A stretch of DNA of 64,000 nt, taken from contig NZ_CP029426.2 of the NCBI RefSeq assembly GCF_002266435.3, positions 5,486,001 to 5,550,000 on the forward strand. Reading direction: 5' to 3'. This DNA comes from Bradyrhizobium amphicarpaeae. GTDB taxonomy: Bacteria; Pseudomonadota; Alphaproteobacteria; Rhizobiales; Xanthobacteraceae. Under the pieces are notes generated by a model, which worked only from the letters and a program-made list of their open reading frames with translations, ran no database searches and was not told the DNA's origin. The translations under genes were made by a program, and so were the position numbers. This document shows, piece after piece, positions 37,305 through 46,527 of the stretch (positions are counted from its first letter, which is position 1; each line of letters starts with the position of its first letter).

Positions 37305-37443
37305 CCCCTTGTGGGAGAGGGTGGCTCGCCGCGTAGCGGCGAGACGGATGAGGGGTATGTCTCCGCGGGCGCTTCTCTCACGATTGAATTCGCGGAGACA
37401 CACCCCTCATCCGGCGCTTCGCGCCACCTTCTCCCACAAGGGG
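37305..37443. repeat. Fold-back repeat, CCCCTTGTGGGAGA family, copy 1
   Basis: A 139-bp element whose ends are near-perfect inverted arms (CCCCTTGTGGGAGA and TCTCCCACAAGGGG). The inner arms are CGGATGAGGGGT and ACCCCTCATCCG. It lies between the stops of two convergent genes and could terminate both. A second copy is at 43060-43195. Confidence 0.85.
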
Positions 37444-37482
37444 AGAAGGGTTCGCGTCGTGCATTTTGGCCAATTCATCGCC

Positions 37483-38652
37483 CTACAACACCACCCTGCG
37501 TCCCTCTTCCGCCGCCCAGTAGCCCGCATAGTTCACCTTGATCGTCTCATAAGCGAGCGCGAGACCAGACAGCGGCTGCCGGCCCGTGGCGACGCATTCC
37601 ATGAAGTCCTGGATCTCCTGCAAATAGCCGCGCGTCCATTCCTCCTCCAGGCAGACATATTGCCAGCCGGTCTTGCGGTCGACCTTTTCGGTGATGTAGA
37701 CGGAGGCGAGCTTCTCCTCGGAGGTCTGGTAGCTCATCAGATGATTGTTCGGCGTGATGTTGGCGAACAGCGAGCCGCCGGACGTATAGGTTTCGACCAG
37801 ATTGCGCACGCCGCCCATGATCATGTCGCCGGAGAACACGGTGGCCTTGGTGCCGTCGGAGAAGGTGACGGTGAGCGTGCCCCAATCCTCGACGTCGAGC
37901 GGGTTGGCCTTGATGTAGCCGCGCTCCTCCGGCTTGAGGCCGGCTGTGACGTTGCCGACATCGCCGGTGACGCTGGCGACACGGATGCTCTCGCCGCGCG
38001 CCTTCGCCTCCACCTGCTTCAGATACAGCACGGCCGAAAGCGGATGGCAGCCCATGCGGATCAGCGAGCCGCCGCCGGTCATCGCCCATTGAGCGGCGTG
38101 GGCCGCGTGCGAGCCGGAATGGCTCTCCTCGCCCTTCATGAACAGGATCTTGTCCCTGGTCGCCCTGATGATCTCCGCGGTCTTGGTCACCGCGGGCGCG
38201 TAGATCCAGTCCTCGGCATACATGAAGAGTTTTCCGGTGCGCTCGATCGCGGCGCACGTCTTGTCCATCTCCTCGATCACGCGCTGATACATGAGCGCCT
38301 TCGGCACCTGCCTGCCGATCGGCTGCGGATCCCCGTCACGGCCGAAATAGCCGGCGAACGGCTTTTCGCAGATCACGTGCTTGCCGGCCTGCATCGCAGC
38401 GACGATCATTTCCGCATGAAGATTGGGTGGGGTGCAGATGTCGATGACGTCGATATCGGCATCGGCGATCAGATCAGAAAAGCTGCGATAGACCCGCGGG
38501 ATATCGTGGCGGCCGGCGAATTCAACGACTTGGTCGCCGCGTGCGGCGACCGCGGCGACTTCGACGTCCACGCCATAGACGCGCCGGAACGCATACATAT
38601 GCAGCTCCGACACGAAGCCGCAGCCGACGAGTCCGACCCTGATGTTTGCCAT
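37483..38652 (-). CDS. Gfo/Idh/MocA family oxidoreductase
   Basis: 389-residue NAD(P)-dependent dehydrogenase-like protein. The N-terminal Rossmann fold starts MANIRVGLVGCGFVSELHMY. The family motif EKPFAGY follows near residue 95 (E-K-P). The C-terminal Gfo/Idh alpha/beta domain contains WAMTGGGSLIRMGCHPLSAV with the likely catalytic region G-x-x-x-D/H. Members oxidise sugars, inositols or related polyols; no neighbouring gene identifies the substrate. The start is ATG 38652; the longer open frame upstream has no supporting ribosome site. Confidence 0.9.
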   Translation of the reverse strand: MANIRVGLVGCGFVSELHMYAFRRVYGVDVEVAAVAARGDQVVEFAGRHDIPRVYRSFSDLIADADIDVIDICTPPNLHAEMIVAAMQAGKHVICEKPFAGYFGRDGDPQPIGRQVPKALMYQRVIEEMDKTCAAIERTGKLFMYAEDWIYAPAVTKTAEIIRATRDKILFMKGEESHSGSHAAHAAQWAMTGGGSLIRMGCHPLSAVLYLKQVEAKARGESIRVASVTGDVGNVTAGLKPEERGYIKANPLDVEDWGTLTVTFSDGTKATVFSGDMIMGGVRNLVETYTSGGSLFANITPNNHLMSYQTSEEKLASVYITEKVDRKTGWQYVCLEEEWTRGYLQEIQDFMECVATGRQPLSGLALAYETIKVNYAGYWAAEEGRRVVL

Positions 38653-38696
38653 AGCGCGCCCTTTGCTTTTGGCGGCACTATAGCGCGCGGGCCGGC

Positions 38697-39008
38697 CTAT
38701 TCCACGGAGACTCGCACCACGCCGGCGCTCATCATGCCGAGCGCGCGGGCGGCCGGCACCGAGAGATCGACGATACGGCCACGGATGAAGGGCCCGCGAT
38801 CGTTGACGCGGCACTGGATCGTGCGGCCGCTATAGGACACCTTGAGCACGCTGCCGAACGGGCGGGTCCGGTGCGCACAGGTCAGCTCGCCCTTGCCGGC
38901 CTTTCCGTAGCCGTAATAGGAAGCCAGCCCGCTTTCGGCATGGGCGACGGAAAAGGCAGAAAAAGAAAAACAGGCCATTGAAAAGAATAGCGTCGTTTGC
39001 GCTCGCAC
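38697..39008 (-). CDS. RlpA-like double-psi beta-barrel protein, short form
   Basis: About 103 residues including an N-terminal export signal (VRAQTTLFFSMACFSFSAFS, ending VAHA). The RlpA/DPBB core follows: GLASYYGYGKAGKGELTCAH, then FGSVLKVSYSGRTIQCRVND and RGPFIRGRIVDLSVPAARAL. RlpA proteins are septal lytic transglycosylases or peptidoglycan-binding proteins. Here there is no SPOR domain. The GTG at 39008, with GGGAG 7 bp upstream, is preferred to ATG 38978. A second RlpA-like gene is at 50513-51028. Confidence 0.8.
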   Translation of the reverse strand: MRAQTTLFFSMACFSFSAFSVAHAESGLASYYGYGKAGKGELTCAHRTRPFGSVLKVSYSGRTIQCRVNDRGPFIRGRIVDLSVPAARALGMMSAGVVRVSVE

Positions 39009-39191
39009 GGCATCGCTCCCGATTGCCCTGCCCGGCGCTGCAAACGTCGCTTCATTCCATTGAGTTCCCTGTCCACTGGCACGCAATGCCCGGCAGACCA
39101 TCACACATTGTTACTTTCGGGAAAGTGCAGCAAACACGCTTCTACGTCTCGCGCAGCCTCTCCGGCACGCCACCACGTCGCGCGTCGGTGC

Positions 39192-39214
39192 GCGCAAACG
39201 CTAATCGTTTGCGC
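39192..39214 (-). terminator. Hairpin downstream of the Gly/Tyr-rich gene
   Basis: A 9-bp perfect stem (GCGCAAACG with CGTTTGCGC) and 5-nt loop, 18 bp past the stop of the minus-strand gene. There is no T tract, so its action as a terminator is uncertain. Confidence 0.45.
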
Positions 39215-39232
39215 ACACGCTCGAGCCGGAGC

Positions 39233-39682
39233 TCACCAATATCGGCGGTAATAGTGGCGGTGATAGACCCGGTACGGCCGGTAATAGCCGTAGCCATAGC
39301 CGTAGGCCGGACGATAGGGCCGGTAATAGCGCGGATAGGCCGGTGCGTATCCATAGCCGCCGTAATAGGCCGGGGCATAACCGTAGCCATAGCCCGGTCC
39401 CGGATATCCATAGCCGCCGTAATACGGACCGCCGCCGTAATAGCCGTAGCCGTAAGGCGCGCCGCTGGCGATGGCGCCGCCGATGATCGCACCGGCGAGG
39501 AGGCCACCTGCGCCAATTCCCCAGCCACGACCGCGCCAATGCACTTGCGCGAAATCGTCACCGACCGCGGCTTTCATGGTCGCGACGTTGGTCGGCAGCG
39601 GGGCCGCCGCCGCCTGCTGAATTTGGCCGGCGATGACCACGCCGGCGACCGAACAGGCAATTGCCGTTTTCCAGATCCTCAT
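39233..39682 (-). CDS. Secreted Gly/Tyr/Pro-rich protein
   Basis: 149 residues from ATG 39682, which has AGGGAG 8 bp upstream. A signal peptide (MRIWKTAIACSVAGVVIAGQ, ending QQAAAA) is followed by a Gly-rich segment with glycine-zipper character (GWGIGAGGLLAGAIIGGAIA at about 74-93). A tail of about 55 residues is almost entirely Tyr, Gly, Pro, Ala and Arg in Y-G-Y and Y-G-G repeats, ending in an Arg/His/Tyr cluster. Such rhizobial proteins are annotated as hypothetical; an envelope or matrix role is inference. Confidence 0.75.
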   Translation of the reverse strand: MRIWKTAIACSVAGVVIAGQIQQAAAAPLPTNVATMKAAVGDDFAQVHWRGRGWGIGAGGLLAGAIIGGAIASGAPYGYGYYGGGPYYGGYGYPGPGYGYGYAPAYYGGYGYAPAYPRYYRPYRPAYGYGYGYYRPYRVYHRHYYRRYW

Positions 39683-40045
39683 CGACTTGCTCCCTGTCTG
39701 ACGTTTCGCTTGGAAAAGGATCGCAGCCGCATGATCGGGCATCTTTGCGCCAAGTCAAAGCCCGGATTTTAAAGCCCGGATCTGCGTGCGGCGCACAAGT
39801 CCCGTTCATGCTGCTGCGAAGCGGCTGCCGACATGCGGGGCGGACCAACGCGGCCTGCTCTGCCCGACGTGACGCCGGCGCGATGCCGGAGACCCGCGGT
39901 CAGCGCAAAGCATTAAGCTTCCCGCCTTCGCAACCAACAACCTACTTCACGATTGACTATGCGTACCGCTACTATCGGTTCCAAGGGAGCGAGGTTTCTC
40001 GCGACGAATAGCCTCGGCCTTGCGCCGGGCGTGTGGGAGGATGAC

Positions 40046-41308
40046 ATGAGTGCCGCGAGACCCGAGCCGCTTGCCCGTCAGGCGCTGGCCTTCGTCCTGG
40101 CCGGCGGACGTGGCAGCCGGCTCCTGGAGCTGACCGACCGTCGCGCCAAGCCGGCCGTCTATTTCGGCGGCAAGTCCCGCATCATCGATTTCGCGTTGTC
40201 CAATGCGGTGAACTCCGGCATCCGCCGTATCGCGGTCGCGACACAGTACAAGGCGCACAGCCTGATCCGGCATCTTCAGATGGGCTGGAACTTTTTCCGC
40301 CCGGAGCGCAACGAGAGTTTCGACATCCTCCCTGCGAGCCAGCGCGTCTCAGAGAACATGTGGTATGTCGGCACGGCGGATGCGGTTTACCAGAACATCG
40401 ACATCATCGAATCCCACGCCTGCCGCTTCATCGTCGTGCTGGCCGGCGACCATATCTACAAAATGGATTACGAGGTGATGCTGCGCCAGCACGTCGAGAG
40501 CGGCGCCGACGTCACCGTCGGTTGCCTGGAGATGCCGCGGGCGGAATCCTCGGGCTTCGGCATCATGCATATCGACGAAAACGGCTGGATCAAGGAGTTC
40601 CTGGAGAAGCCGAAGGATCCGCCGCCGATGCCGGGCAAGCCGGACGTCTCGCTCGCCAGCATGGGCATCTACGTCTTCGACGCGAAGTTTCTGTTCGAAG
40701 AGCTCAAGCGCGACGCCGAGGACCCGAACTCGAACCACGATTTCGGCAAGGACATCATTCCCTACCTCGTCAAGAACGGCCGCGCCATCGCCCACCAGTT
40801 CTCGACCTCCTGCGTCCGCTCCAGCCGCAACAACACCGCCTATTGGCGTGACGTCGGCACCGTCGACGCCTACTGGTCCGCCAACATCGACCTCACCGAC
40901 GTGGTGCCGGAACTCGATCTGTTCGACCGCGCCTGGCCGATCTGGTCCTATTCGGAAATCACACCGCCAGCCAAATTCGTCCATGACGAGGAAAGCCGGC
41001 GCGGCCAGGCGGTGAGCTCGCTGGTCTCGGGTGGCTGCATCATCTCCGGCGCATCGCTGCGCCGTTCGTTGCTATTCACCGGCGTGCGCATCAACTCCTA
41101 TGCCAATGTCGAGAACGCCGTGATCATGCCATATGTGAATGTCGGACGCGGCGCGCGATTGAAGAACGTCGTGATCGATCGCGGTGTCGAGATTCCGGAA
41201 GGGCTCGTCGTCGGCGAGGATCCCGCGTTGGACGCCAAGCGTTTCCGCACCAGCGAGCAGGGAATCTCGCTGATCACCCAGCCGATGATCGACGGGCTCA
41301 ATAAATGA
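40046..41308 (+). CDS. glgC: Glucose-1-phosphate adenylyltransferase GlgC
   Basis: Makes ADP-glucose for glycogen synthesis. The 420-residue enzyme has the nucleotidyltransferase motif [20 protein letters not shown] at about residues 15-34, followed by [20 protein letters not shown]. It also has [13 protein letters not shown] sugar-binding sequence ([19 protein letters not shown]) and a C-terminal left-handed beta-helix with the allosteric site. ATG 40046 follows GGGAGG by 5 bp, rejecting the longer frame from 39953. It overlaps glgA by ATGA. Confidence 0.96.
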   Translation: MSAARPEPLARQALAFVLAGGRGSRLLELTDRRAKPAVYFGGKSRIIDFALSNAVNSGIRRIAVATQYKAHSLIRHLQMGWNFFRPERNESFDILPASQRVSENMWYVGTADAVYQNIDIIESHACRFIVVLAGDHIYKMDYEVMLRQHVESGADVTVGCLEMPRAESSGFGIMHIDENGWIKEFLEKPKDPPPMPGKPDVSLASMGIYVFDAKFLFEELKRDAEDPNSNHDFGKDIIPYLVKNGRAIAHQFSTSCVRSSRNNTAYWRDVGTVDAYWSANIDLTDVVPELDLFDRAWPIWSYSEITPPAKFVHDEESRRGQAVSSLVSGGCIISGASLRRSLLFTGVRINSYANVENAVIMPYVNVGRGARLKNVVIDRGVEIPEGLVVGEDPALDAKRFRTSEQGISLITQPMIDGLNK

Positions 41309-42750
41309 CGCCTGTTCGCGTCCTCGCGGTCGCCTCCGAAGTCTATCCCATCATCAAGACCGGCGGCCTCGCGGACGTCGCTGGCGCGCTGCCGATCGCA
41401 CTGAAGGCGCATGGCGTCGAGATGCGCACGTTGATGCCAGGCTATCCCGATGTGATGCGGCTGGTATCGGACGCAGAGGAGATCCGGAGCTGGCCGGATT
41501 ATTTCGGCGGGCCGGGCCGGTTGCTCGCAGGCTCCCGTGACGGGCTCGACCTGTTCGTGCTCGACGTGCCGCATCTCTACGCGCGGCCGGGCAACCCTTA
41601 CGTCACCACAGAAGGTGTTGACTGGCCGGACAATGGCGTGCGTTTCGCGGCGCTGTCGCGCATCGCCGCCGATATCGGCCACGGTCTCGTCCCCGCCTTC
41701 GTGCCCGAGATCGTGCATGCCCATGACTGGCAGGCCGGGCTCGCGCCGGCCTATCTGCACTATGACAATCGCCCGCGCCCCGGCACCGTGATGACCATCC
41801 ACAACATGGCCTATCAGGGCAAGTTCGCTCCCGAGTTGATCGGTGCAATCGGCCTGCCCTGGCATGCGTTGAACGTCAACGAGATCGAATATTTCGGCGG
41901 CATCAGCTTCCTGAAGGCCGGCCTGCAATTCGCCGATCGCATCACCACGGTGTCGCCGACCTACGCGCAGGAAATCCAGAGCGACGAAGGCGGCATGGGG
42001 TTCGGCGGCCTGTTGCGCGCTCGCGCCAACGTGCTGAGCGGCATCCTCAACGGCATCGACATCTCGGTGTGGAATCCGCAAGGAGATCCGCACATCGCCT
42101 ACCGCTACGGCGCCGAAGACCTCACCTTCCGGGCCGCGAACAAGGCGGTGCTGCAACAGCAGTTCAATCTCGATTCCTCCGACGAGGCGCCGCTGCTCGG
42201 TGTCATCAGCCGGCTGTCCTGGCAGAAGGGGCTCGATCTGCTGCTGGAGGCCATCCCGACGATCCTCGAGCAAGGCATGCAGCTTGCCTTGCTCGGCAGC
42301 GGCGACCGCGATCTCCAGGACGGCTATCAAGCCGCAGCCCGCGCCAATCCCGGCCGCATCGGTGTCGTGATCGGCTATGACGAGATTCTCGCCCATCTGC
42401 TCCAGGCCGGCTCCGACGCGCTGATCGTGCCATCGCGGTTCGAGCCGTGCGGCCTGACCCAGCTCTGCGCGCTGCGCTATGGCGCCGTGCCGATCGTCTC
42501 GCGCGTCGGTGGGCTGGAAGACACCATCGTCGACATCGGCGAAGCCGGGCGCGATGCCACCGGCTTCAAGTTCGCACCCGTGACCGCCGGTGCCCTCGCA
42601 TGGACGCTGCGCAAGGCCAACACGGCCTTCCATAACAAAGCGGCCTGGCGACGGCTGCAACTGAGCGGCCTCGCCACCGACGTCTCCTGGCGCAACCGCG
42701 CCGGCGATTATGCCGCGCTGTATCGCAGCCTGATGGCGGAGCGGGCCTGA
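41305..42750 (+). CDS. glgA: Glycogen synthase GlgA
   Basis: ADP-glucose-dependent starch/glycogen synthase (GT5), 481 residues. It has the N-terminal ADP-glucose motif [20 protein letters not shown] (K-T-G-G-L) at about residues 15-34, [19 protein letters not shown], and the C-terminal [17 protein letters not shown] with the catalytic Glu. It is translationally coupled to glgC. The rest of the glycogen set (glgB, glgP, glgX) is not in the window. Confidence 0.96.
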   Translation: MTPVRVLAVASEVYPIIKTGGLADVAGALPIALKAHGVEMRTLMPGYPDVMRLVSDAEEIRSWPDYFGGPGRLLAGSRDGLDLFVLDVPHLYARPGNPYVTTEGVDWPDNGVRFAALSRIAADIGHGLVPAFVPEIVHAHDWQAGLAPAYLHYDNRPRPGTVMTIHNMAYQGKFAPELIGAIGLPWHALNVNEIEYFGGISFLKAGLQFADRITTVSPTYAQEIQSDEGGMGFGGLLRARANVLSGILNGIDISVWNPQGDPHIAYRYGAEDLTFRAANKAVLQQQFNLDSSDEAPLLGVISRLSWQKGLDLLLEAIPTILEQGMQLALLGSGDRDLQDGYQAAARANPGRIGVVIGYDEILAHLLQAGSDALIVPSRFEPCGLTQLCALRYGAVPIVSRVGGLEDTIVDIGEAGRDATGFKFAPVTAGALAWTLRKANTAFHNKAAWRRLQLSGLATDVSWRNRAGDYAALYRSLMAERA

Positions 42751-42787
42751 GGCATGACCATCGTCGAATCCATGCTATAGAGCCGGC

Positions 42788-43048
42788 ATGGACCCGTTCG
42801 TGATCAAGCTGATCGGCTTTGCCGCCGCGACCTGCACCACCGTGGCCTACGCGCCGCAAGCCATCAAGGTGTGGAAGACCCGCTCTACCGGTGACATCTC
42901 GCTCGGCATGTTCCTGGTGATGGTGCTGGGCCTCGCGCTGTGGCTGATCTACGGCCTGCTCTCGGGCGATGCGCCGCTGGTCGCCGCCAATGCCATCACG
43001 ATCGTGCTCGCAGGATGTATCCTGGTGATGAAGTTGAGATATGGGTGA
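42788..43048 (+). CDS. SemiSWEET sugar transporter
   Basis: 86-residue protein with three transmembrane helices and a PQ-loop motif in VAYAPQAIKVWKTRSTGDIS at about residues 19-38, followed by LGMFLVMVLGLALWLIYGLL. SemiSWEETs work as dimers that move sugars down their gradient. It is 37 bp after glgA, which suggests a role in supplying or releasing sugar connected with glycogen turnover (inference). It is followed directly by a fold-back repeat. Confidence 0.9.
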   Translation: MDPFVIKLIGFAAATCTTVAYAPQAIKVWKTRSTGDISLGMFLVMVLGLALWLIYGLLSGDAPLVAANAITIVLAGCILVMKLRYG

Positions 43049-43059
43049 GATTCCCTCTC

Positions 43060-43195
43060 CCCTTGTGGGAGAGGGTGGCTCGCCGCGTAGCGGCGAGACG
43101 GGTGAGGGGTATCTCTCCGCAAATTCATATGAGAGTTGGACTCGAGGAGAGATACCCCTCATCCGGCGCTTCGCGCCACCTTCTCCCACAAGGGG
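43060..43195. repeat. Fold-back repeat, CCCCTTGTGGGAGA family, copy 2
   Basis: A 136-bp element nearly identical in both arms to the copy at 37305-37443. Like that copy it lies between the stops of two convergent genes (SemiSWEET and the dioxygenase). Confidence 0.85.
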
Positions 43196-43214
43196 AGAAG
43201 GAAGAATCAATCAA

Positions 43215-44009
43215 TCATCCAAACACATACGACGCCATCGCCACGCTCGCGACCTCGTCGACGAAGACGCGCTTGCCGATATCGCGGCCGGCGGCGCCGG
43301 CGGCCACCATCAGCGGCAGCAGATGGTCCTCGCGCGGATGCGCCAGGCGCGCGCTGGGCGCATTCTCCCAATCGACCAGCATCGCGTTGCGGCGGGCGGG
43401 ATCGGGATTACTGATCGCCTCGTTCAGATAGGCCTCGAAATCATATGAGACCGGCTTCGACTCCGGCCGGTTGAAGCCACGCATGTTATGATAGGTCAGC
43501 CCGCTGCCGACGATCAGGATGCCTTCATCGCGGAGCGCGGCGATGGCTTCGCCGACCTTGATGTGCTCTGCCGCGTCGTAAGCAGACTTCAGCGACAGCA
43601 GCACGACCGGCATGTCGGCGTTCGGATACATCAGGCCGAGCGGCACGAAGGTGCCGTGATCGAAACCCTGGTTCGGATCTTCCCGGCAATCGACGCCCGC
43701 GCCCGCAAGCAGCGCCTTCACCTTCGCTGCGAGCGCTGGCATGCCCGGCGCCGGATATTTGAGGTGATAGGTGTGCTCGGGGAAACCGTAATAGTCGTAC
43801 ACCATCGGCGGCTGCGCCGAGGTCGAGACGGTGAAGGCGTCGGCTTCCCAATGGCCGGTGATGACGAGCACCGCCTTCGGCCTCTCGGGAAGCAGCTGAG
43901 GCAACCGGCCGAACTCCTCGGCGGTCCTGGCGTATTGCACCCGCCGATCCTCCATGAATGGCCACGGGCCGCCGCCATGCGACAGGAAGAGGGTCGGTAA
44001 TCGCGTCAT
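43215..44009 (-). CDS. DODA-type extradiol ring-opening dioxygenase (LigB superfamily)
   Basis: 264-residue member of the class III extradiol dioxygenases that includes bacterial 4,5-DOPA dioxygenase-like proteins (YgiD). Metal and active-site histidines sit in PTLFLSHGGGPWPFMED near residue 10, VLVITGHWEADAFTVS, FDHGTFVPLGLMYPNADMPV and SGLTYHNMRGFN. The physiological substrate of most such proteins is unknown. ATG 44009 begins MTRLPTLFLSHGG; the longer frame upstream has no family match. Confidence 0.9.
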   Translation of the reverse strand: MTRLPTLFLSHGGGPWPFMEDRRVQYARTAEEFGRLPQLLPERPKAVLVITGHWEADAFTVSTSAQPPMVYDYYGFPEHTYHLKYPAPGMPALAAKVKALLAGAGVDCREDPNQGFDHGTFVPLGLMYPNADMPVVLLSLKSAYDAAEHIKVGEAIAALRDEGILIVGSGLTYHNMRGFNRPESKPVSYDFEAYLNEAISNPDPARRNAMLVDWENAPSARLAHPREDHLLPLMVAAGAAGRDIGKRVFVDEVASVAMASYVFG

Positions 44010-44163
44010 CGGATTGTCTCGTCGGGAAAGATGCGCGTGCCAGCGCCCGCGCGACGGCCGCGAGCATAGGCAAACCGGCATGGTTAGCAAGTCGTTAACG
44101 ATTTGCCGCCCACAATCCCCGGTGTGGCCCAAGCAGTCGGCCTGAAGACAAGCGAGACGTGAG

Positions 44164-44343
44164 ATGAAGAAGTTTGCGCTGGGGGACGTCGTCAACAGTG
44201 ACAAGGGCCGACGCGGCATCGTTCGCGCCGCCTTCAAGTCGCGGGACGGCCAGCAGTTCTACGCCGTCGAGAAGGACGGCGCGATGGACTATCTGGAGGA
44301 AGGCCGGCTGACGCCGGCGCCCCGCGTCGAGCTGGCGGCTTAA
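44164..44343 (+). CDS. 59-residue conserved-looking hypothetical protein
   Basis: A short frame reading MKKFALGDVVNSDKGRRGIV, then RAAFKSRDGQQFYAVEKDGA and a C-terminal EEGRLTPAPRVELAA. The pattern (GDVV, RGIVRAAFKSRDGQQFYAVE, DYLEEGRLTPA) resembles small single-domain beta-barrels of KOW/SH3 type that describe a value and an associated label, but I cannot name the family. Codon use is like that of its neighbours. It is monocistronic and followed by a fold-back repeat. Confidence 0.65.
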   Translation: MKKFALGDVVNSDKGRRGIVRAAFKSRDGQQFYAVEKDGAMDYLEEGRLTPAPRVELAA

Positions 44344-44401
44344 GGCTCACTCCATTCTGTCGCTCTCAAGATCAGGTTTGATAGCCAGGCGGAGGTGTGC
44401 T

Positions 44402-44518
44402 CCCTCTCCCGCTTGCGGGAGAGGGTTGGGGAGAGGGTGTTTCCACAATGGGGCATCCCCAAGAGGAGACAGCCCTCACCCGCGCCTTCGGCGCGACCTC
44501 TTCCGCAAGCGGGAGAGG
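44402..44518. repeat. Fold-back repeat, CTCTCCCGC family, copy 1
   Basis: Starts with the perfect palindrome CCTCTCCCGC-TT-GCGGGAGAGG and ends with a related GCAAGCGGGAGAGG. It lies between convergent genes. Confidence 0.85.
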
Positions 44519-44535
44519 TAAACGGGCCGCGGCAG

Positions 44536-46011
44536 CTAGCGCGCGAGCCGGTCGAGACGGTCCGCCGAGGGATCGTCGCCGGTCGCGATACGATCGTTCG
44601 TGATCAGCAACAGGCGATCACGGCCTGCGGCTTGCTCCCAATGCGGCAGACCGGAACCGTTGGGATTGCCGTTCCTGGCGAAGTTGATCCAATAGGACCG
44701 CACACGGCTGGCGACCTCGCGATCGGCCCGCGAGAATATCCCCGCTCCGGGCACGCCTTCCGCGCCGAAGATGAACTGCAACTCGCGCCCGTGGCCAGCC
44801 CCGGGATTGCCGCGACGCGCCTCGGGCACATAAGCGAAGCGATAGCGAAAGGTCGCCGCGCCGCTTGCGGCATGCAGGCGCGCCAGCAGTCTTGCAGGTT
44901 CGGAAAAGACCCTGTCGGTGTAGAGCCTCGCCGCAAGATCCACAGGACCGGCGAGAGAACGACTGGCGAGATCGGGATAGAGCTTGCGCAGCTCATCGTT
45001 CGTGAGGCCTGACGCTGCAAGCTCCTCACCGGTATCGAACTCGCCGTCGAAACCGGTTTCGTCGTCGTTCGAGCCGATCATCAGGGGAATGCGGCTTTGA
45101 TGTCCGGCCGAGAAACCTGCAGCGATATCCTCGGTCACCAGAGCTCCATCCATCATTGGCGCGAAACCGTGCCGCGATTGCTCCAGCAGACGGCCTTCGG
45201 CGGCAAGCAGGCGTCGCGGATCGGCGGCGCGCAAATCCGCCTGCGGTCCGAGCGCCGCCACGAACTGCCGGCCGACAGCCTCAGCCTCCTGTGACGAACG
45301 CAACCGCGCCCGGGCGGGGATCGATTGCAGAATGGCCTTCTGGAACAGATCGCGCGATTGCGCAGACAGCATGAGAAGCGCGATCGATGTCGCGCCTGCG
45401 CCGCTGCCAAACAAGGTGACGTTGTCGCGATCGCCGCCAAAGGCCGCGATGTTGTCGTGAACCCAATGCAGCGCGGCGATCTGGTCCATCAGGCCCCAAT
45501 TGCCGGAGCCGCCGTCCGTCAGCGCGGGATCAGCGAGCCAGCCGAGCGCGCCGAGGCGATAGTTTGCGGTGACCACGATGAGGCCGGCCTGCGCCAGCCT
45601 GGCACCCTCGAACAGCCGCTCGTTGGCGGTGCCGCCGACGAAGCCGCCGCCATGGATGAACATCATCACCGGCAGCGGGCCGTCGACCCCGAAGGGGCGG
45701 AACACGTTCAGCGTCAGGCAATCCTCGCTTGCATCAGGCAAGGCCGGTTGAAGGCACGGCGCGCCATATGCGTAGGCGGTGCGCATCTCCGAACTTTCCG
45801 GCGTCGGCTGAGGCGGGCGCCAGCGCAGCGCGCCGACCGGCGGCGCGGCGTAGGCCAGCCCCTTGAACGAGGCCACCTCGCCTTCGACCGCACCGAGCAT
45901 CTGTCCTTCACGCGTCAGCGCGAATGGAAACTGTCCGACCGGCTGCGCCACGGCCGGGCCTGCGAGCCAAAAGGACGCGGAAGCCGCAATGAGCGCAAGC
46001 AGGGATCGCAT
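44536..46011 (-). CDS. Type-B carboxylesterase-like protein lacking the canonical nucleophile Ser
   Basis: 491-residue secreted protein of the carboxylesterase/cholinesterase family. It has a signal peptide (MRSLLALIAASASFWLAGPA, ending AVAQ), EDCLTLNVFRP, the oxyanion-hole FIHGGGFVGGTANERLFEGA, and GNWGLMDQIAALHWVHDNIA. The active-site block normally reads F-G-E-S-A-G-A; here it is F-G-S-G-A-G-A (residues 201-207), so the catalytic Ser position is Gly204 and a Ser sits one residue earlier. The acid (SNDDETGFDG) and His (GAGHGRELQFIFG) regions are intact. It may be inactive, a binding protein, or use Ser203. Confidence 0.88.
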   Translation of the reverse strand: MRSLLALIAASASFWLAGPAVAQPVGQFPFALTREGQMLGAVEGEVASFKGLAYAAPPVGALRWRPPQPTPESSEMRTAYAYGAPCLQPALPDASEDCLTLNVFRPFGVDGPLPVMMFIHGGGFVGGTANERLFEGARLAQAGLIVVTANYRLGALGWLADPALTDGGSGNWGLMDQIAALHWVHDNIAAFGGDRDNVTLFGSGAGATSIALLMLSAQSRDLFQKAILQSIPARARLRSSQEAEAVGRQFVAALGPQADLRAADPRRLLAAEGRLLEQSRHGFAPMMDGALVTEDIAAGFSAGHQSRIPLMIGSNDDETGFDGEFDTGEELAASGLTNDELRKLYPDLASRSLAGPVDLAARLYTDRVFSEPARLLARLHAASGAATFRYRFAYVPEARRGNPGAGHGRELQFIFGAEGVPGAGIFSRADREVASRVRSYWINFARNGNPNGSGLPHWEQAAGRDRLLLITNDRIATGDDPSADRLDRLAR

Positions 46012-46086
46012 CTTCTGGACATCTCGATGCGCGGAAAGGCCCCGTGAGGTTAAGTCCGGAGCGCGCCGAGAGGCAAGCCTCGCGGC

Positions 46087-46299
46087 TCACGCACCGCGCT
46101 TGGCGAGAATTTCCGCCAGCGCGTGCCGCGCGACGATGCCGAGTTCACCGAGCGTTGAGTGCCCCGCCTGAGCGGCCTCGATCAGGCGCTCGGCGATGAA
46201 CCTGCGGCTGTCGTGATCGCCGCCATGCGGCAATTGCCGGCACGTCTCCTCCAGGACGACGTCCATGTTGGCTTTGGTCCGCTCACTCAACTCTGGCAT
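46087..46299 (-). CDS. 70-residue conserved hypothetical protein
   Basis: A compact helical protein: MPELSERTKANMDVVLEETC, then RQLPHGGDHDSRRFIAERLI and EAAQAGHSTLGELGIVARHA. The pattern is typical of a small rhizobial family without assigned function. It is a single gene between the carboxylesterase (75 bp away) and the divergent monooxygenase-esterase gene. Good codon character supports it. Confidence 0.7.
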   Translation of the reverse strand: MPELSERTKANMDVVLEETCRQLPHGGDHDSRRFIAERLIEAAQAGHSTLGELGIVARHALAEILAKRGA

Positions 46300-46527
46300 G
46301 ACGCTCGACCGTTACGCGTGGCTTGTAACCGCAAGCATACACAGATGGATCTGGCATGATTACCCCGGGTCATCACGGCCATTGTGCATCGCGGTGCGTG
46401 TAGCGCCGCAACACTCAATTGGCCTTGATGCCGCCGCAAACGACCACCGAAGATTGCACTTGCTCTGATGACAAGCTGAACCTGCAGCGATAGCCTGCCG
46501 GCAAATCAAAACATTCGGGAGGATGCC

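Noticed and set aside
37305..43195. CRISPR array suggested by recurring palindromes
   Set aside because: The copies are kilobases apart and lack regular spacers or cas genes; they are fold-back intergenic repeats.
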